A stretch of 64,000 nucleotides of DNA from an uncultured Mycoplasmatota bacterium (GCA_900546275.1 URCH01000003.1:40429-104428); one strand, 5' to 3'; shown: positions 28,954-37,894, counted from the stretch's first letter. Made by a program: numbers and translations. Notes: generated from the letters alone by a model not told the origin.

Positions 28954-28979
28954 ACTTTTTGTAAAAATAATGTTAAACT
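28951..28979 (+). promoter_or_regulatory. lexA promoter
   Basis: TTGACT (28951-28956) and TAAACT (28974-28979), 17 bases apart, followed by AAAGGAGG and the GTG start of lexA. Confidence 0.85.
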
Positions 28980-29004
28980 GTAAATGTAATAAAGGAGGTT
29001 ACTT

Positions 29005-29622
29005 GTGAAAGAATTAACAAAACGACAAAATGAAATTCTTACATACATAAAAAAATATATGGTATCACATGGATACCCACCCACTATTAGAGAAATTGGA
29101 GCTGATCTTGGCGTATCATCACCTGCTACTATACATGCACATTTAGCTAATCTAGAAAGTAAAGGTTTTATTAAAAAAGAAGATACAAAAAATAGAGCTA
29201 TTGAATTACTTGTAGAAAATGAATATGCTATAAAAGATGAGGAAGTAGTTTCTGTACCTTTACTTGGTAAAATAACAGCAGGTAGTCCTATCGAAGCAAT
29301 TGAAAGACCTGATGAATATTTTTCATTACCAGCTTACTTAATTCCAAATAACAAAGAAGTTTTTACTCTTCTTGTAAGTGGTACAAGTATGATTAATGCA
29401 GGAATATTAGATGGAGATATAGTTATAGTAGAAAGAAGAAACAGTGCGAGAAATGGTGAAATAGTAGTCGCTATGACTGATGAAAATGAAGTTACTTTAA
29501 AAACATTCTATAAAGAATCAGGATATTTTAGATTACAACCTGAAAATGATACTATGGATCCAATAATATTAAATAATGTTACAATATTGGGTAAAGCAAT
29601 CGGATTATATAGAAAATTATAA
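29005..29622 (+). CDS. lexA: SOS repressor LexA
   Basis: 205 residues. Winged helix DNA-binding domain (NEILTYIKKYMVSHGYPPTI, and SSPATIHAHLANLESKG) followed by the S24 autoprotease. The self-cleavage bond Ala92-Gly93 lies in GKITAGSPIEA, the nucleophile is Ser128 (SGTSMINAG) and the general base Lys166 (EVTLKTFYK). The start is GTG, decided by AAAGGAGG. It controls itself and the divergent peptide through the two operators. uvrC and mutL in this window are other DNA-repair genes, but I saw no LexA box before them. Confidence 0.97.
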   Translation: MKELTKRQNEILTYIKKYMVSHGYPPTIREIGADLGVSSPATIHAHLANLESKGFIKKEDTKNRAIELLVENEYAIKDEEVVSVPLLGKITAGSPIEAIERPDEYFSLPAYLIPNNKEVFTLLVSGTSMINAGILDGDIVIVERRNSARNGEIVVAMTDENEVTLKTFYKESGYFRLQPENDTMDPIILNNVTILGKAIGLYRKL

Positions 29623-29628
29623 AAAAAG

Positions 29629-29652
29629 GCAAATAAGTTATAACTTATTTGC
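29629..29652. terminator. Bidirectional terminator
   Basis: A perfect inverted repeat of 12 bp (GCAAATAAGTTA and its complement), flanked by A and T runs, lies between the converging lexA and YhgE/Pip genes; the latter's stop is within it. Confidence 0.9.
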
Positions 29653-31618
29653 TTTTATTTTCTTTTATTTTATCAATAACTATATTTACTATGAAGAATA
29701 CAACAAATATTAAACCAACTATTAATAAGTTTTGTAAAAGTAAAGAACTTTCAATTGAAACTATAGTTTCTTTTATTAATTTTACAGTATATGTCATTGG
29801 TAAAATTGGGTTTAGGAATCTAAATCCTTTAGTTACTGTTTCTATTGGGAATGTACCACCTGATGCTGCAAGTTGTAATACCAATATAATAAGTGCTACA
29901 AACTTACCTATATCACCAAAATTCATTATTAAGAATTCAATAATTGCTAAGAAACAATTTGAAACTAACACAATTACAAAGTAATATAAGAATATATTTG
30001 TAATACTAAAATCTAATAAGATTTGAAGTAAGAATGCTAATAAAACGCCAGACAATGTTGCAAGTCCATGATATGCAAGTGTTCTTTTAACTCTTTTTTC
30101 TGAATCAATTCCAAGTAATCCAAATCTTTCGTTTTTGTCATAGTAAAGAACTATAAACATCATTAAACTTCCTACCCATAAAGCAATAGAAATGAATAAT
30201 GGAGCAAATGCAGTACCATAACTTGATATTTCATTTACTGTTTTAGTTTCTATATTAACAGGTTCTTTAGCATATTCGGATAAAGAATCTACTTTTTTTA
30301 ATTCCTCTTTTGTTTCAGATATTTTATTATCTAATTCTTTTTTAGCACTTGAAACGCTACTATTTAATGTAACAGTACCATTTTCTAAAGTTGTAATTCC
30401 TGTATAAAGTGAAGTTGAACCTTCATTTAATTTATATAATCCATCTGTTAATGAACTTATTCCAGAATTTAAAGTTGTAAGTGATTCTATTGATTTTTCA
30501 GTTGCTTGTTTTTTTGCACTTGTTGCAACACTCTTAGCTACATTTTCACTAACTGTATTTGCAGTTTGTACTGAAGCAGTATAAGAAGCTTCAACAGCTG
30601 TATTATATATAGACATATATAGTATACTAGAAGAATCATTTAATTGACTTACTAAAGTATCTAATTGTATATATGAATTACAATAATTTTTTAAAGCTTC
30701 ATTAACTGTTGAACTACTACAATAAGCTTTTACATCTGTAACACCATATGCAGATAATTGATTAAGTAATCCTTGTTCTATTTGTTTCATTTTTGCTTGA
30801 TATGTTGATTTAACTGAAGCAACTGCTTTAACACCTATTACTTTTTTATAATCATCAGTAAATGTAGAGTTTACACTTCCATTAACTTGTTTTTTTATTG
30901 TATTAAGTGTTGCATTATCGATTGCTGCTGTATTATCATTTTTTAAACTTTCAATTGAAGCACTAAGTTTATCATTAATAGTTTTACTACCATTATAAGC
31001 ACTTTCTATTCCTGATTTTAATGTTTCAGTACCTGTTTTAATTTCAGTTACTCCATTTTTTAATTTATTTGTTCCTTCTAACAAATTTCCAAAACCATCA
31101 CTTATAGTATTTAAACTATCTGGAACTTCTTTTAGTTTATCTTCTAAAGAAGCAATGATTCCTGAATTTATTTCATTATCTAAACTTTTTTCAGCTGTTA
31201 TAACAACTGTATTAATTATTTGACTAGATAAATAATTTGATTTTTGATTTGGAGAATATGTAATTGTAGGATGTACTTTTTCTACTTCTCCTGCACTTTC
31301 TATATTCTTTGAAAAATCTGATGGAATATTAATAACTGCATAGTATTTGCCATCGTTAAGACCATCTGTTGCATCTTTTTCATTAACTACGTCTAGTTTT
31401 AATTTTTTAGAATCTTTAATACTGTTAACTAATGATTCACCTTTTTCTCCTTCGTCACTATTTATAATTGCTACTGGTAAATTATCGATGTTACCTTCAC
31501 CATATGGATTCCAGTAAGCTTTCAAATAGAAAAAACTGTACATAAAAGGTATTATTAATACTGCACATATTATAATGTTTCTAAATAATTTGTTTTCTTT
31601 TGCTTTTTTCTTTTTCAT
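29645..31618 (-). CDS. YhgE/Pip domain membrane protein (phage infection protein family)
   Basis: 657 residues. Basic start, one N-terminal helix (RNIIICAVLIIPFMYSFFYL) followed by YWNPYGEGNIDNLPVAIINS and DEGEKGESLV, the YhgE/Pip N-terminal signature. The large central extracellular region has coiled-coil-like repeats (GFGNLLEGTNKLKNGVTEIK, NSGISSLTDGLYKLNEGSTS). At least five helices at the C-terminus have the ABC-2 transporter pattern. Members serve as phage receptors (Lactococcus Pip) or as ABC-type exporters; some are part of ESX-like secretion. TetR-type regulator upstream, 12 bases apart, probably controls it. Confidence 0.88.
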   Translation of the reverse strand: MKKKKAKENKLFRNIIICAVLIIPFMYSFFYLKAYWNPYGEGNIDNLPVAIINSDEGEKGESLVNSIKDSKKLKLDVVNEKDATDGLNDGKYYAVINIPSDFSKNIESAGEVEKVHPTITYSPNQKSNYLSSQIINTVVITAEKSLDNEINSGIIASLEDKLKEVPDSLNTISDGFGNLLEGTNKLKNGVTEIKTGTETLKSGIESAYNGSKTINDKLSASIESLKNDNTAAIDNATLNTIKKQVNGSVNSTFTDDYKKVIGVKAVASVKSTYQAKMKQIEQGLLNQLSAYGVTDVKAYCSSSTVNEALKNYCNSYIQLDTLVSQLNDSSSILYMSIYNTAVEASYTASVQTANTVSENVAKSVATSAKKQATEKSIESLTTLNSGISSLTDGLYKLNEGSTSLYTGITTLENGTVTLNSSVSSAKKELDNKISETKEELKKVDSLSEYAKEPVNIETKTVNEISSYGTAFAPLFISIALWVGSLMMFIVLYYDKNERFGLLGIDSEKRVKRTLAYHGLATLSGVLLAFLLQILLDFSITNIFLYYFVIVLVSNCFLAIIEFLIMNFGDIGKFVALIILVLQLAASGGTFPIETVTKGFRFLNPILPMTYTVKLIKETIVSIESSLLLQNLLIVGLIFVVFFIVNIVIDKIKENKSK

Positions 31619-31630
31619 TATAAACCCTCC

Positions 31631-32176
31631 CTATTTAATTAATCCATTTTTTAGTATAGAAGTAATTTCTTTAGCAACTTTTTCTTCATTAATTTCTTCT
31701 CCATACTCAAATAAAACTGTTACAAATACTTTATATATTACAAATGCTGTTAAATCTACATCGCATTCTATAATATCACCTTTATTTATTTCTTCTGTTA
31801 ATACATCTTTAATATATTTAATAATATCATCATCATATAGTTTTAAAAATGAAATATTTTGTAAATCATTTTTATCTTTTATTAAATTTCTTACTATTCC
31901 ACTTTCTTTTCTAACTTTTAACATAACGATAATACTATTAGATAAATTATCTATAAAAGAACCTTTTTTCTTTTGTTTTTCTATTTTGTTTTTTATATCT
32001 AATAGTTCTTCTTCTATAAAGTATTTAAATAGTTCTTCTTTGTCTTTAAAGTAAGAATAAATTGTTTTTTTTGTAACATTTGCTTGTTTTGCAAGTTCAT
32101 CCATTGACACTTTTTTATAGCCATATGAATTAAATAATTTTCGTGCTTCTTCAATTATTACATCTTTTTTATTCAT
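31631..32176 (-). CDS. TetR/AcrR family transcriptional regulator
   Basis: 181 residues. N-terminal helix-turn-helix: EEARKLFNSYGYKKVSMDEL, then AKQANVTKKTIYSYFKDKEE, the TetR signature. The C-terminal part is helical and ligand-binding. It is transcribed with the YhgE/Pip gene and precedes it, and its promoter carries a palindromic operator, so it is very probably an autoregulator of this pair. The ligand is unknown. Confidence 0.92.
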   Translation of the reverse strand: MNKKDVIIEEARKLFNSYGYKKVSMDELAKQANVTKKTIYSYFKDKEELFKYFIEEELLDIKNKIEKQKKKGSFIDNLSNSIIVMLKVRKESGIVRNLIKDKNDLQNISFLKLYDDDIIKYIKDVLTEEINKGDIIECDVDLTAFVIYKVFVTVLFEYGEEINEEKVAKEITSILKNGLIK

Positions 32177-32190
32177 ATTAAAGCCTCCTA

Positions 32191-32226
32191 TACTACTATA
32201 CCAACTAGGTATACCAGTATAGTATA
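32191..32226. promoter_or_regulatory. Palindromic operator of the TetR/YhgE operon
   Basis: TATACC-AACTA-GGTATA (32197-32213) is a clear inverted repeat, extended by further half-sites (TACTATACC; CCAGTATAGTA). It lies between the -10 box and the tetR start. Confidence 0.7.
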
Positions 32227-32249
32227 TGCTTCTTGTAGAATTTTGTCAA
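32221..32249 (-). promoter_or_regulatory. Promoter of the TetR/YhgE operon
   Basis: TTGACA (32244-32249) and TATACT (32221-32226), 17 bases apart, on the minus strand; the -10 box merges with the operator. Confidence 0.85.
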
Positions 32250-32270
32250 GTTTTTTTAAATAAAATAAAA

Positions 32271-32297
32271 AAATTACTAACATAATTAGTAATTTTT
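32271..32297 (-). terminator. Intrinsic terminator of the DUF5011 prepilin-like gene
   Basis: Stem AAATTACTAA/TTAGTAATTT with loop CATAA, followed on the minus strand by a T-rich run. It lies about 10 bases after the stop. Confidence 0.75.
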
Positions 32298-32307
32298 ATA
32301 TAACATT

Positions 32308-33177
32308 TTAATCATTTACTACTGTTATTACTCTTTTTGCATTAGTTGTATTTCCTGATGGATCTTTTGCTGTATAAAGTATAACATGCTTGCCTGGTAC
32401 GTTACTTAATGAAGATACATTAGTAACCTTAATACCTATATTTGAATTATCAATAGCATATACTCCTTTGTTAACATAAGATCCATTAAGTTCTGATACC
32501 TTTACGATATTATCTTCTGGAAAATATATTACAGGTGGAATTGTATCTCTTACAACAACAGTTCTTATGTTTGTAGTAGTTAATCCCTTATCAGTGACAG
32601 AATATATTAATTTATATGTTCCTAACTTTGAAGTATCAATTTTTTCCCCCTCATTATCATTTAATTTAATTTGAGGAGGATTCAGTGTCAAAGGACTACC
32701 TGTATTTGAATATGCTGTACCGCCTTTTTCTACATATTCTGTATTTATTTCAACATATTCTACATAATTACCATTTAATCTAATAACAGGTGCATTCTCA
32801 TTATTTTCTGTACTTTCTTCTTCTAAATCTATTATGTTTACATCATAACTATAAGAATTATTTTCTCTTGATATAACAACAGTGGATTCATTGGAAATTG
32901 TTAATTTTGTTTTAGCATTTATCATTTTTATTGGTAAAAGACCTTTTCTTTTTAGTTCTCCTACATAAAGCGTAATACTTTGTTTATCAGGTATAACAAC
33001 ATATTCTTTTATTACCATATCTTTTGCGGCAGCTACTATTTGTTCTTTTTGAAGATTGAAAGCTTTTTCTTCTGATTTTCTTATATTATCCGTAACTAAA
33101 GGAAACGTAATAGCAAAAATCGCTCCAAGAATTATTATAACAGCCAGTAATTCTACTAAAGTAAATCCTTTCTTCAT
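32308..33177 (-). CDS. Prepilin-like protein with Ig-like (DUF5011) domains
   Basis: 289 residues. N-terminus MKKGFTLVELLAVIIILGAI is a type IV prepilin leader: short basic leader, cleavage after Gly-4 before Phe, Glu at +5, then a hydrophobic helix. After about 130 residues come two Ig-like domains of DUF5011/HYR type (APVIRLNGNYVEYVEINTEY, ending LIYSVTDKG; then PPVIYFPEDNIVKVSELNGS, ending LYTAKDPSGNTT). It is probably a minor pilin or pilus-tip adhesin for the PilC/PilD system at 1-2.6 kb. It has its own terminator and shares no operon with those genes. Confidence 0.85.
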   Translation of the reverse strand: MKKGFTLVELLAVIIILGAIFAITFPLVTDNIRKSEEKAFNLQKEQIVAAAKDMVIKEYVVIPDKQSITLYVGELKRKGLLPIKMINAKTKLTISNESTVVISRENNSYSYDVNIIDLEEESTENNENAPVIRLNGNYVEYVEINTEYVEKGGTAYSNTGSPLTLNPPQIKLNDNEGEKIDTSKLGTYKLIYSVTDKGLTTTNIRTVVVRDTIPPVIYFPEDNIVKVSELNGSYVNKGVYAIDNSNIGIKVTNVSSLSNVPGKHVILYTAKDPSGNTTNAKRVITVVND

Positions 33178-33235
33178 ATTATACCTACTTTCTTTAATAA
33201 TTATAACAAACTAGGATTTTTTTTACAATATAAAA

Positions 33236-33252
33236 CACATATAAAATATGTG
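33236..33252 (-). terminator. Hairpin after thioredoxin gene
   Basis: Stem CACATAT/ATATGTG, with the next bases TTTTA on the minus strand. A short T-run makes it a weak terminator candidate. Confidence 0.5.
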
Positions 33253-33253
33253 C

Positions 33254-33547
33254 TTATCTATTTTCTTCTATCCAAGAATTAATCATTTCAAGTGGTATAT
33301 AACCATTTTTTTTAGAAATCATTTTACCATTTTTAAATATCATTAAAGTTGGTACACTCATGATTGCATATTGTTTGCAAAGGTTTGGTGATTCATCTAC
33401 ATCTACTTTTACTATTTTAACATCTTTTATTTGATCTAAAACTAAAGAAAGCATTTTACAAGGACCACACCAAGTTGCAAAAAAATCCACTAAAACAAAA
33501 TCTTCATTAACTACTTCATTAAAATTATTATCATTAGCTATTATCAT
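33254..33547 (-). CDS. Thioredoxin
   Basis: 97 residues with the redox motif TWCGPC (Cys27, Cys30) and the cis-proline context SVPTLMIFKNG. The lysine-rich end fits the fold. It has 14 bases of overlap with the end of the cvpA gene, so the two are co-transcribed. It reduces disulfides in the cytoplasm. The partner reductase is not in the window, and a second thioredoxin may exist in the genome. Confidence 0.92.
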   Translation of the reverse strand: MIIANDNNFNEVVNEDFVLVDFFATWCGPCKMLSLVLDQIKDVKIVKVDVDESPNLCKQYAIMSVPTLMIFKNGKMISKKNGYIPLEMINSWIEENR

Positions 33548-34274
33548 TATTATTCACCCTATATTTATTTAATATTTCTATTAACCTTTCTTGATTATTT
33601 GTTTTTATTTTTCCTTTTTCTACTAATCTATCTGCTGATTGTACGGAAATAATATTATATTTTAAGAACAAATCTAATGTATCTAAATTAAAATCATCAG
33701 AACTTGTACTAGAATTATAATTATCTTTTAGTTCAATAAATTCATTCATAACAGATACTGTGTTATCAGCAAATTTATTTAAAATCGGAGTATTATTAAG
33801 TATTACATTTTTAAATTTTGATTCTTGTAATAATTGGACATTAAATATTGGTAATGAAATTATATATAAAACTATAAATACTATTATATAATTTTGGACT
33901 AACCCAACTACAGCTCCACCAATTTTAGATGGTATACTTAATACTACAGTGGCTGCAAGTATTTTTTCAAATAATGATGTTACTATTAGCAATACTTTAA
34001 GTACAATCATAAATAAAGCAAGTAAAACTAGGAACGCAATTAATTCATATAAAGCTATATTTAGTACAGTCATTCCTTTAAATATTCCATCAAAATTAAA
34101 GAATGGTAAATTATTATATAAAACACTAGCTAAGCCATTTTTAAATAAGAAAGCCAAAACAACCGCAACTATAAAACCTAAAGTCTTTACAACTGACTTA
34201 GTAAATCCTCTTTTAAAACCTAACACAGCTCCAAACAAGACTATAATAATTATAGCTACATCTACTACATTCAT
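33534..34274 (-). CDS. CvpA family membrane protein
   Basis: 246 residues with four membrane helices in the first 160 residues (NVVDVAIIIIVLFGAVLGFK, then RGFTKSVVKTLGFIVAVVLA, and FIVLYIISLPI near 150). The N-terminal signature DVAIIII..GAVLGFKRGF is that of CvpA, a family linked to colicin V production and envelope homeostasis. The hydrophilic tail is Asp/Ser/Lys-rich. It precedes thioredoxin and overlaps it. Role unknown here. Confidence 0.85.
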   Translation of the reverse strand: MNVVDVAIIIIVLFGAVLGFKRGFTKSVVKTLGFIVAVVLAFLFKNGLASVLYNNLPFFNFDGIFKGMTVLNIALYELIAFLVLLALFMIVLKVLLIVTSLFEKILAATVVLSIPSKIGGAVVGLVQNYIIVFIVLYIISLPIFNVQLLQESKFKNVILNNTPILNKFADNTVSVMNEFIELKDNYNSSTSSDDFNLDTLDLFLKYNIISVQSADRLVEKGKIKTNNQERLIEILNKYRVNNNDNS

Positions 34275-34365
34275 AAACTACCTCCTATTAAATTATATTA
34301 TAAATATAAAAAAAAATAAAGTAATTTGTTTTCTTTTATGGTAAAATAAAAATGTGGAGGTTATT

Positions 34366-35310
34366 ATGACTATAACATTAAAAGTAAGTGATAACACTAA
34401 GAAAAAAATGATTGAATATTTTGAAGATAAAAAAAGAGAAAAGACACCTCAGTATGCTGTTTTTCAAGCAGATGAAGCTGATACAGTAGTTACTTTATAT
34501 GAGTCTGGAAAAGCAGTTTTTCAAGGAATTTCTGCTGATATAGATGCGAATATGTGGAAAGAAGTTGAATCTCATTTAAATCCTAACAAGAAAATAGATA
34601 TAACTAATAGTGAAAACAAAAAGAAAAAAGAAGAAGCAAAAAAAGATCCTAAAGTTTACTATTGTAATTCAATTGGTTCTGATGAAGTAGGAACTGGTGA
34701 TTACTTTGGTCCAATTGTTGTTACTGCATCTTTTGTTTCAAAAGAAAATATACCTTTTCTAGAAGAATTAGGCGTTAGAGATTCTAAAAAACTAACTGAT
34801 GAAAAAATATTAGAGATTGTTCCTAAATTAATCAAAGTTATTCCATATGAAAGTATAATTCTTTCTAACAAGGAATACAATGAAAAATACAGTCATAATA
34901 TTAATATGAACAAAATAAAGGCTATTATGCATAATAAAGTTCTATCAAAAGTTAAAAATAAAAACTTTAACTATGATTATATTGTAGTAGATCAATTCGC
35001 ACAACCATATGTATATTTTAATTACTTAAAAGAAAGTACAAATGTTATAAGAAATATTACATTTATAACTAAAGCTGAAGATAAATGTTTAAGTGTTGCT
35101 TGTTCTTCTATAATTAGTAGATATATTTTTTTAAAGGAATTTGATAAATTAAGTAAAAATCTAAATCTTTTACTTCTTAAGGGAGCAAGTGATAAAGTCG
35201 ATGAAATAGGAGTTAAAATTGTTAATAAATATGGATTTGATAAATTAAATGAAATTGCTAAGTTAAACTTTAAAAATACTGAAAAGATTAAAGAATTAAT
35301 TTCAAAATAA
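34366..35310 (+). CDS. rnhC: Ribonuclease HIII
   Basis: 314 residues. The N-terminal TBP-like substrate-binding domain (about 1-90, beginning MTITLKVSDNTKKKMIEYFE) is typical of RNase HIII. The catalytic domain has the acidic DEDD set: GSDEVGTGDYFGPIVVTASF, RDSKKLTDEKI, DYIVVDQFA, and TKAEDKCLSVACSSIISRY. It cleaves RNA in RNA/DNA hybrids. The ATG at 34366 is chosen because GTGGAGG (34354-34360) is its ribosome binding site; the in-frame GTG at 34354 lies inside it. Confidence 0.94.
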   Translation: MTITLKVSDNTKKKMIEYFEDKKREKTPQYAVFQADEADTVVTLYESGKAVFQGISADIDANMWKEVESHLNPNKKIDITNSENKKKKEEAKKDPKVYYCNSIGSDEVGTGDYFGPIVVTASFVSKENIPFLEELGVRDSKKLTDEKILEIVPKLIKVIPYESIILSNKEYNEKYSHNINMNKIKAIMHNKVLSKVKNKNFNYDYIVVDQFAQPYVYFNYLKESTNVIRNITFITKAEDKCLSVACSSIISRYIFLKEFDKLSKNLNLLLLKGASDKVDEIGVKIVNKYGFDKLNEIAKLNFKNTEKIKELISK

Positions 35311-35331
35311 AACAGACAAAAGTCTGTTTTT
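35309..35331. terminator. Bidirectional terminator
   Basis: Stem AAACAGAC/GTCTGTTT with loop AAAA, flanked by A and T runs, lies between the converging rnhC and murC; the murC stop is in its second arm. Confidence 0.85.
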
Positions 35332-36655
35332 AATTTATACCTAGTTTTTCTTTTAATAATTTTTCATATCTTTCCTGTAATAAATATATTTCTTTACTAC
35401 TCATAAATAGTATTACTGCATTATCATACTCAAGTAACTTTTCTTCCATACCCTGCTCTATATATTCACCATTATCTAATTTATCAATTATAGTATAAGG
35501 TGTTATACCAGGATAATCGTTTGGGTCTTCTCTATCATAATTAATATCCATTACATAAGCTTTATCAGCTAAATTAAGGGCTTTGGCAAAATCGTCTGCG
35601 AATTCTTGTACTCTAGAAAAAGTATGTGCCTTAAATACAGCAATTATTTTTTTATCTGGGTACTTTTGTCGTGCAGCTTTAATTGTTACCTTTACTTCTG
35701 TTGGATGATGTGCATAATCATCTACAGTAACTATATTTCCAATGAACTTTTCTTTAAATCTTCTTTCAGCACCTTTAAACGTTTTAAGTGATTTAGCAAC
35801 TTCTTTTGAATCCATTCTTTCATAATGACATACAGCAATTACAGCAAGTGCATTAAGAAGCATATGTTTTCCATAAAGTGGTAAATCAAAGTGTCCATAA
35901 TACTCATCTTCGATAAATACATCAAATTCTGTACCATCATTCCTATACTCAACATTTCTTGCTTGAATATCATTATCATCCTCTAAACCGTAATAATATA
36001 TTTGAGGATTAACTTGTAATGTATGCATATATGGATCATCACCACAGGCTATAACCATTTTTGAAGCTTTATTAGCAAATTCATTATAAGCACTTATTAT
36101 GTCATCTATTCCTTTAAAATAATCAGTATGATCTAAATCAATATTTGTTATTATAACATATTCTGGTTCATAAGCTAGAAAATGTCTTCTATATTCACAT
36201 GATTCAAGCACAAATTTTTTGCTTTCTTTATTTGCTTTTCCTACTCCATCACCTATTATATAACTACAACCAACTGTGTCTTCCAAAACTTTACTTAGCA
36301 TTGCAGTAGTAGTAGTTTTTCCATGACATCCTGATATACAAATCGTTTCAAATTTCTTTGTTAATTTTCCAAGCATCTCTTGATATTCATATATTTCAAG
36401 TCCCATTTGATTTGCTTTTATTAATTCTGGATGAACATTTAATTTTAAAGCTGGAGAATATACAACTATAGTATTTTTATCCATTGCATCATTAGGCCCT
36501 GTGTAAATTTTTATGTTACGCGCAACTAATTTATCTTCTGTAAACCTATGATCTTTGGCATCGTCGTAACCTATTACTTCGTAACCTAAATCATTTAAAA
36601 AAAGTGCAAGAGCACTCATTCCAGCTCCTTTTATACCTGCTAAATAATATTTCAT
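35330..36655 (-). CDS. murC: UDP-N-acetylmuramate--L-alanine ligase
   Basis: Adds L-Ala to UDP-MurNAc. 441 residues. N-terminal GIKGAGMSALALFLNDLGYE nucleotide-sugar loop, ATP loop CISGCHGKTTTTAML, then LESCEYRRHFLAYEP, TNIDLDHTDYF and DDYAHHPTEVK, all conserved in MurC. The promoter upstream is TTGACT/TATACT (36749-36754 and 36725-36730, 18-base spacer). It is followed tail-to-tail by rnhC. Confidence 0.97.
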   Translation of the reverse strand: MKYYLAGIKGAGMSALALFLNDLGYEVIGYDDAKDHRFTEDKLVARNIKIYTGPNDAMDKNTIVVYSPALKLNVHPELIKANQMGLEIYEYQEMLGKLTKKFETICISGCHGKTTTTAMLSKVLEDTVGCSYIIGDGVGKANKESKKFVLESCEYRRHFLAYEPEYVIITNIDLDHTDYFKGIDDIISAYNEFANKASKMVIACGDDPYMHTLQVNPQIYYYGLEDDNDIQARNVEYRNDGTEFDVFIEDEYYGHFDLPLYGKHMLLNALAVIAVCHYERMDSKEVAKSLKTFKGAERRFKEKFIGNIVTVDDYAHHPTEVKVTIKAARQKYPDKKIIAVFKAHTFSRVQEFADDFAKALNLADKAYVMDINYDREDPNDYPGITPYTIIDKLDNGEYIEQGMEEKLLEYDNAVILFMSSKEIYLLQERYEKLLKEKLGIN

Positions 36656-36724
36656 ATCATTACTCTCCTTAAAACATTTTATGTAGTCAAGATCAATATA
36701 TTACTATCGTTACATACTACATAT

Positions 36725-36754
36725 AGTATATAATTTTTAGATGTATAAAGTCAA
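36725..36754 (-). promoter_or_regulatory. murC promoter
   Basis: TTGACT (36749-36754) and TATACT (36725-36730), 18 bases apart, on the minus strand. The following TATGTAGTATG makes a small inverted repeat (TACTATATGTAGTA) that could be an operator. Confidence 0.65.
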
Positions 36755-36774
36755 TTATGGAAATAAAAGTTTTA

Positions 36775-36798
36775 AAAAAAATAGTCTAAGACTATTTT
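36775..36798 (-). terminator. Intrinsic terminator of the prepilin-like gene
   Basis: Stem AATAGTC/GACTATT with loop TTA, followed on the minus strand by a T-rich run. Confidence 0.75.
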
Positions 36799-36802
36799 CA
36801 AA

Positions 36803-37894
36803 TTATTTAAATAATGATTGTGAAACTGTTATAACTGGTCTAATACCAAATGAAAGTGACATATAAACTGTATTTTCTGAAATTCTACCAGAATTATCTA
36901 TAGCCCAAGCCGAAACTTGTGAATTAACACCAGCACTCTTTGTACTTGTCCAATACCCATAAACTGATGCACCCATCTCAAACGAATCGTTAAATTCATT
37001 ATTGCAGCCATTTTTAACACAACCTTTTGTATAATCAAATAACCAAGAATATTTACTTTCACCCTTAGCTTTTGCAACTTGAGTTTGCCAATCTTTAACC
37101 GTACTACCTTTTCCATCTAAATAAAAATATTCAGACTCATTTTTAGAACTCCAATTTATTTTACTATCTGCACCTACTATATGTGCAATTTCATCTGCTG
37201 TAATAAGTCTAGATTGTTGTTGCCAACTACTTTCTATGACTAAATCATCCAATTCCTTTTGTGCGCCGTTCATTCCATCAGAAACATTATTTGTAATATT
37301 CCAAGCAACATATTTAGTGGTATTGTGATCAAGTATCATTGTATAACTTTTATTATCATTTATTTTATATACATACCATTTCATACATCCAGTTTTTGTT
37401 CCTGTTTCACTTGTTGAATTTGAAGAATCACATTTTTTAGTAAAATCAGTAGGGTCCAAATAAACAACTGCTTTATATGTTTTATCATTATTATTCAATT
37501 CCTCTATAGTTGGACCATATATGTCATTACAATCATCACTAATTTTTTTAGATTTTCCATCTACATATTCAATTTTTTTACCGTCTATACAAAAAATTGC
37601 TGATTTAACATAACCATTATTTACATTATATATTCCATTTGTTGGTTTTGTTCCACTAACTTCTGGATTTAAATAATCATAAGAGTATACTCCATTAGAT
37701 ATTTCATCTTTATCTACCATACCTTTTAATATTTTATTTTCTATTGCCTTTACATATCCTGTAGAGCTTTGTTCTGCAGCACCTACTCTTGAGTTATCTA
37801 TAACTTTAAGCACAATTGGGGTTGCGATTAATGCAATGATAGCTAATATTACTATGACAGCTAATAATTCTACTAATGTAAAACCTTTTTTCAT
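36803..37894 (-). CDS. Prepilin-like protein with DUF6273-like C-terminus
   Basis: 363 residues. N-terminus MKKGFTLVELLAVIVILAII is a type IV prepilin leader (cleavage Gly-4/Phe-5, Glu at mature +5). The stalk helix is followed by a cysteine-containing extracellular part. Cysteine pairs in FCIDGK, DDCNDI, KKCDSSN/GCMKW and KGCVKNGCNNEF may form disulfides. The last part, ending SLSFGIRPVITVSQ, resembles the G-[IV]-[RK]-P-V-I module of the protein at 9.4 kb. It is probably an adhesive or major pilin for the T4P machine. Its close leader identity to the 32.3-kb protein suggests a paralogue family. Confidence 0.85.
   Translation of the reverse strand: MKKGFTLVELLAVIVILAIIALIATPIVLKVIDNSRVGAAEQSSTGYVKAIENKILKGMVDKDEISNGVYSYDYLNPEVSGTKPTNGIYNVNNGYVKSAIFCIDGKKIEYVDGKSKKISDDCNDIYGPTIEELNNNDKTYKAVVYLDPTDFTKKCDSSNSTSETGTKTGCMKWYVYKINDNKSYTMILDHNTTKYVAWNITNNVSDGMNGAQKELDDLVIESSWQQQSRLITADEIAHIVGADSKINWSSKNESEYFYLDGKGSTVKDWQTQVAKAKGESKYSWLFDYTKGCVKNGCNNEFNDSFEMGASVYGYWTSTKSAGVNSQVSAWAIDNSGRISENTVYMSLSFGIRPVITVSQSLFK

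Noticed and set aside
29649..29984. 111-residue plus-strand frame after lexA
   Set aside because: It mirrors the YhgE/Pip gene on the opposite strand and follows a bidirectional terminator.
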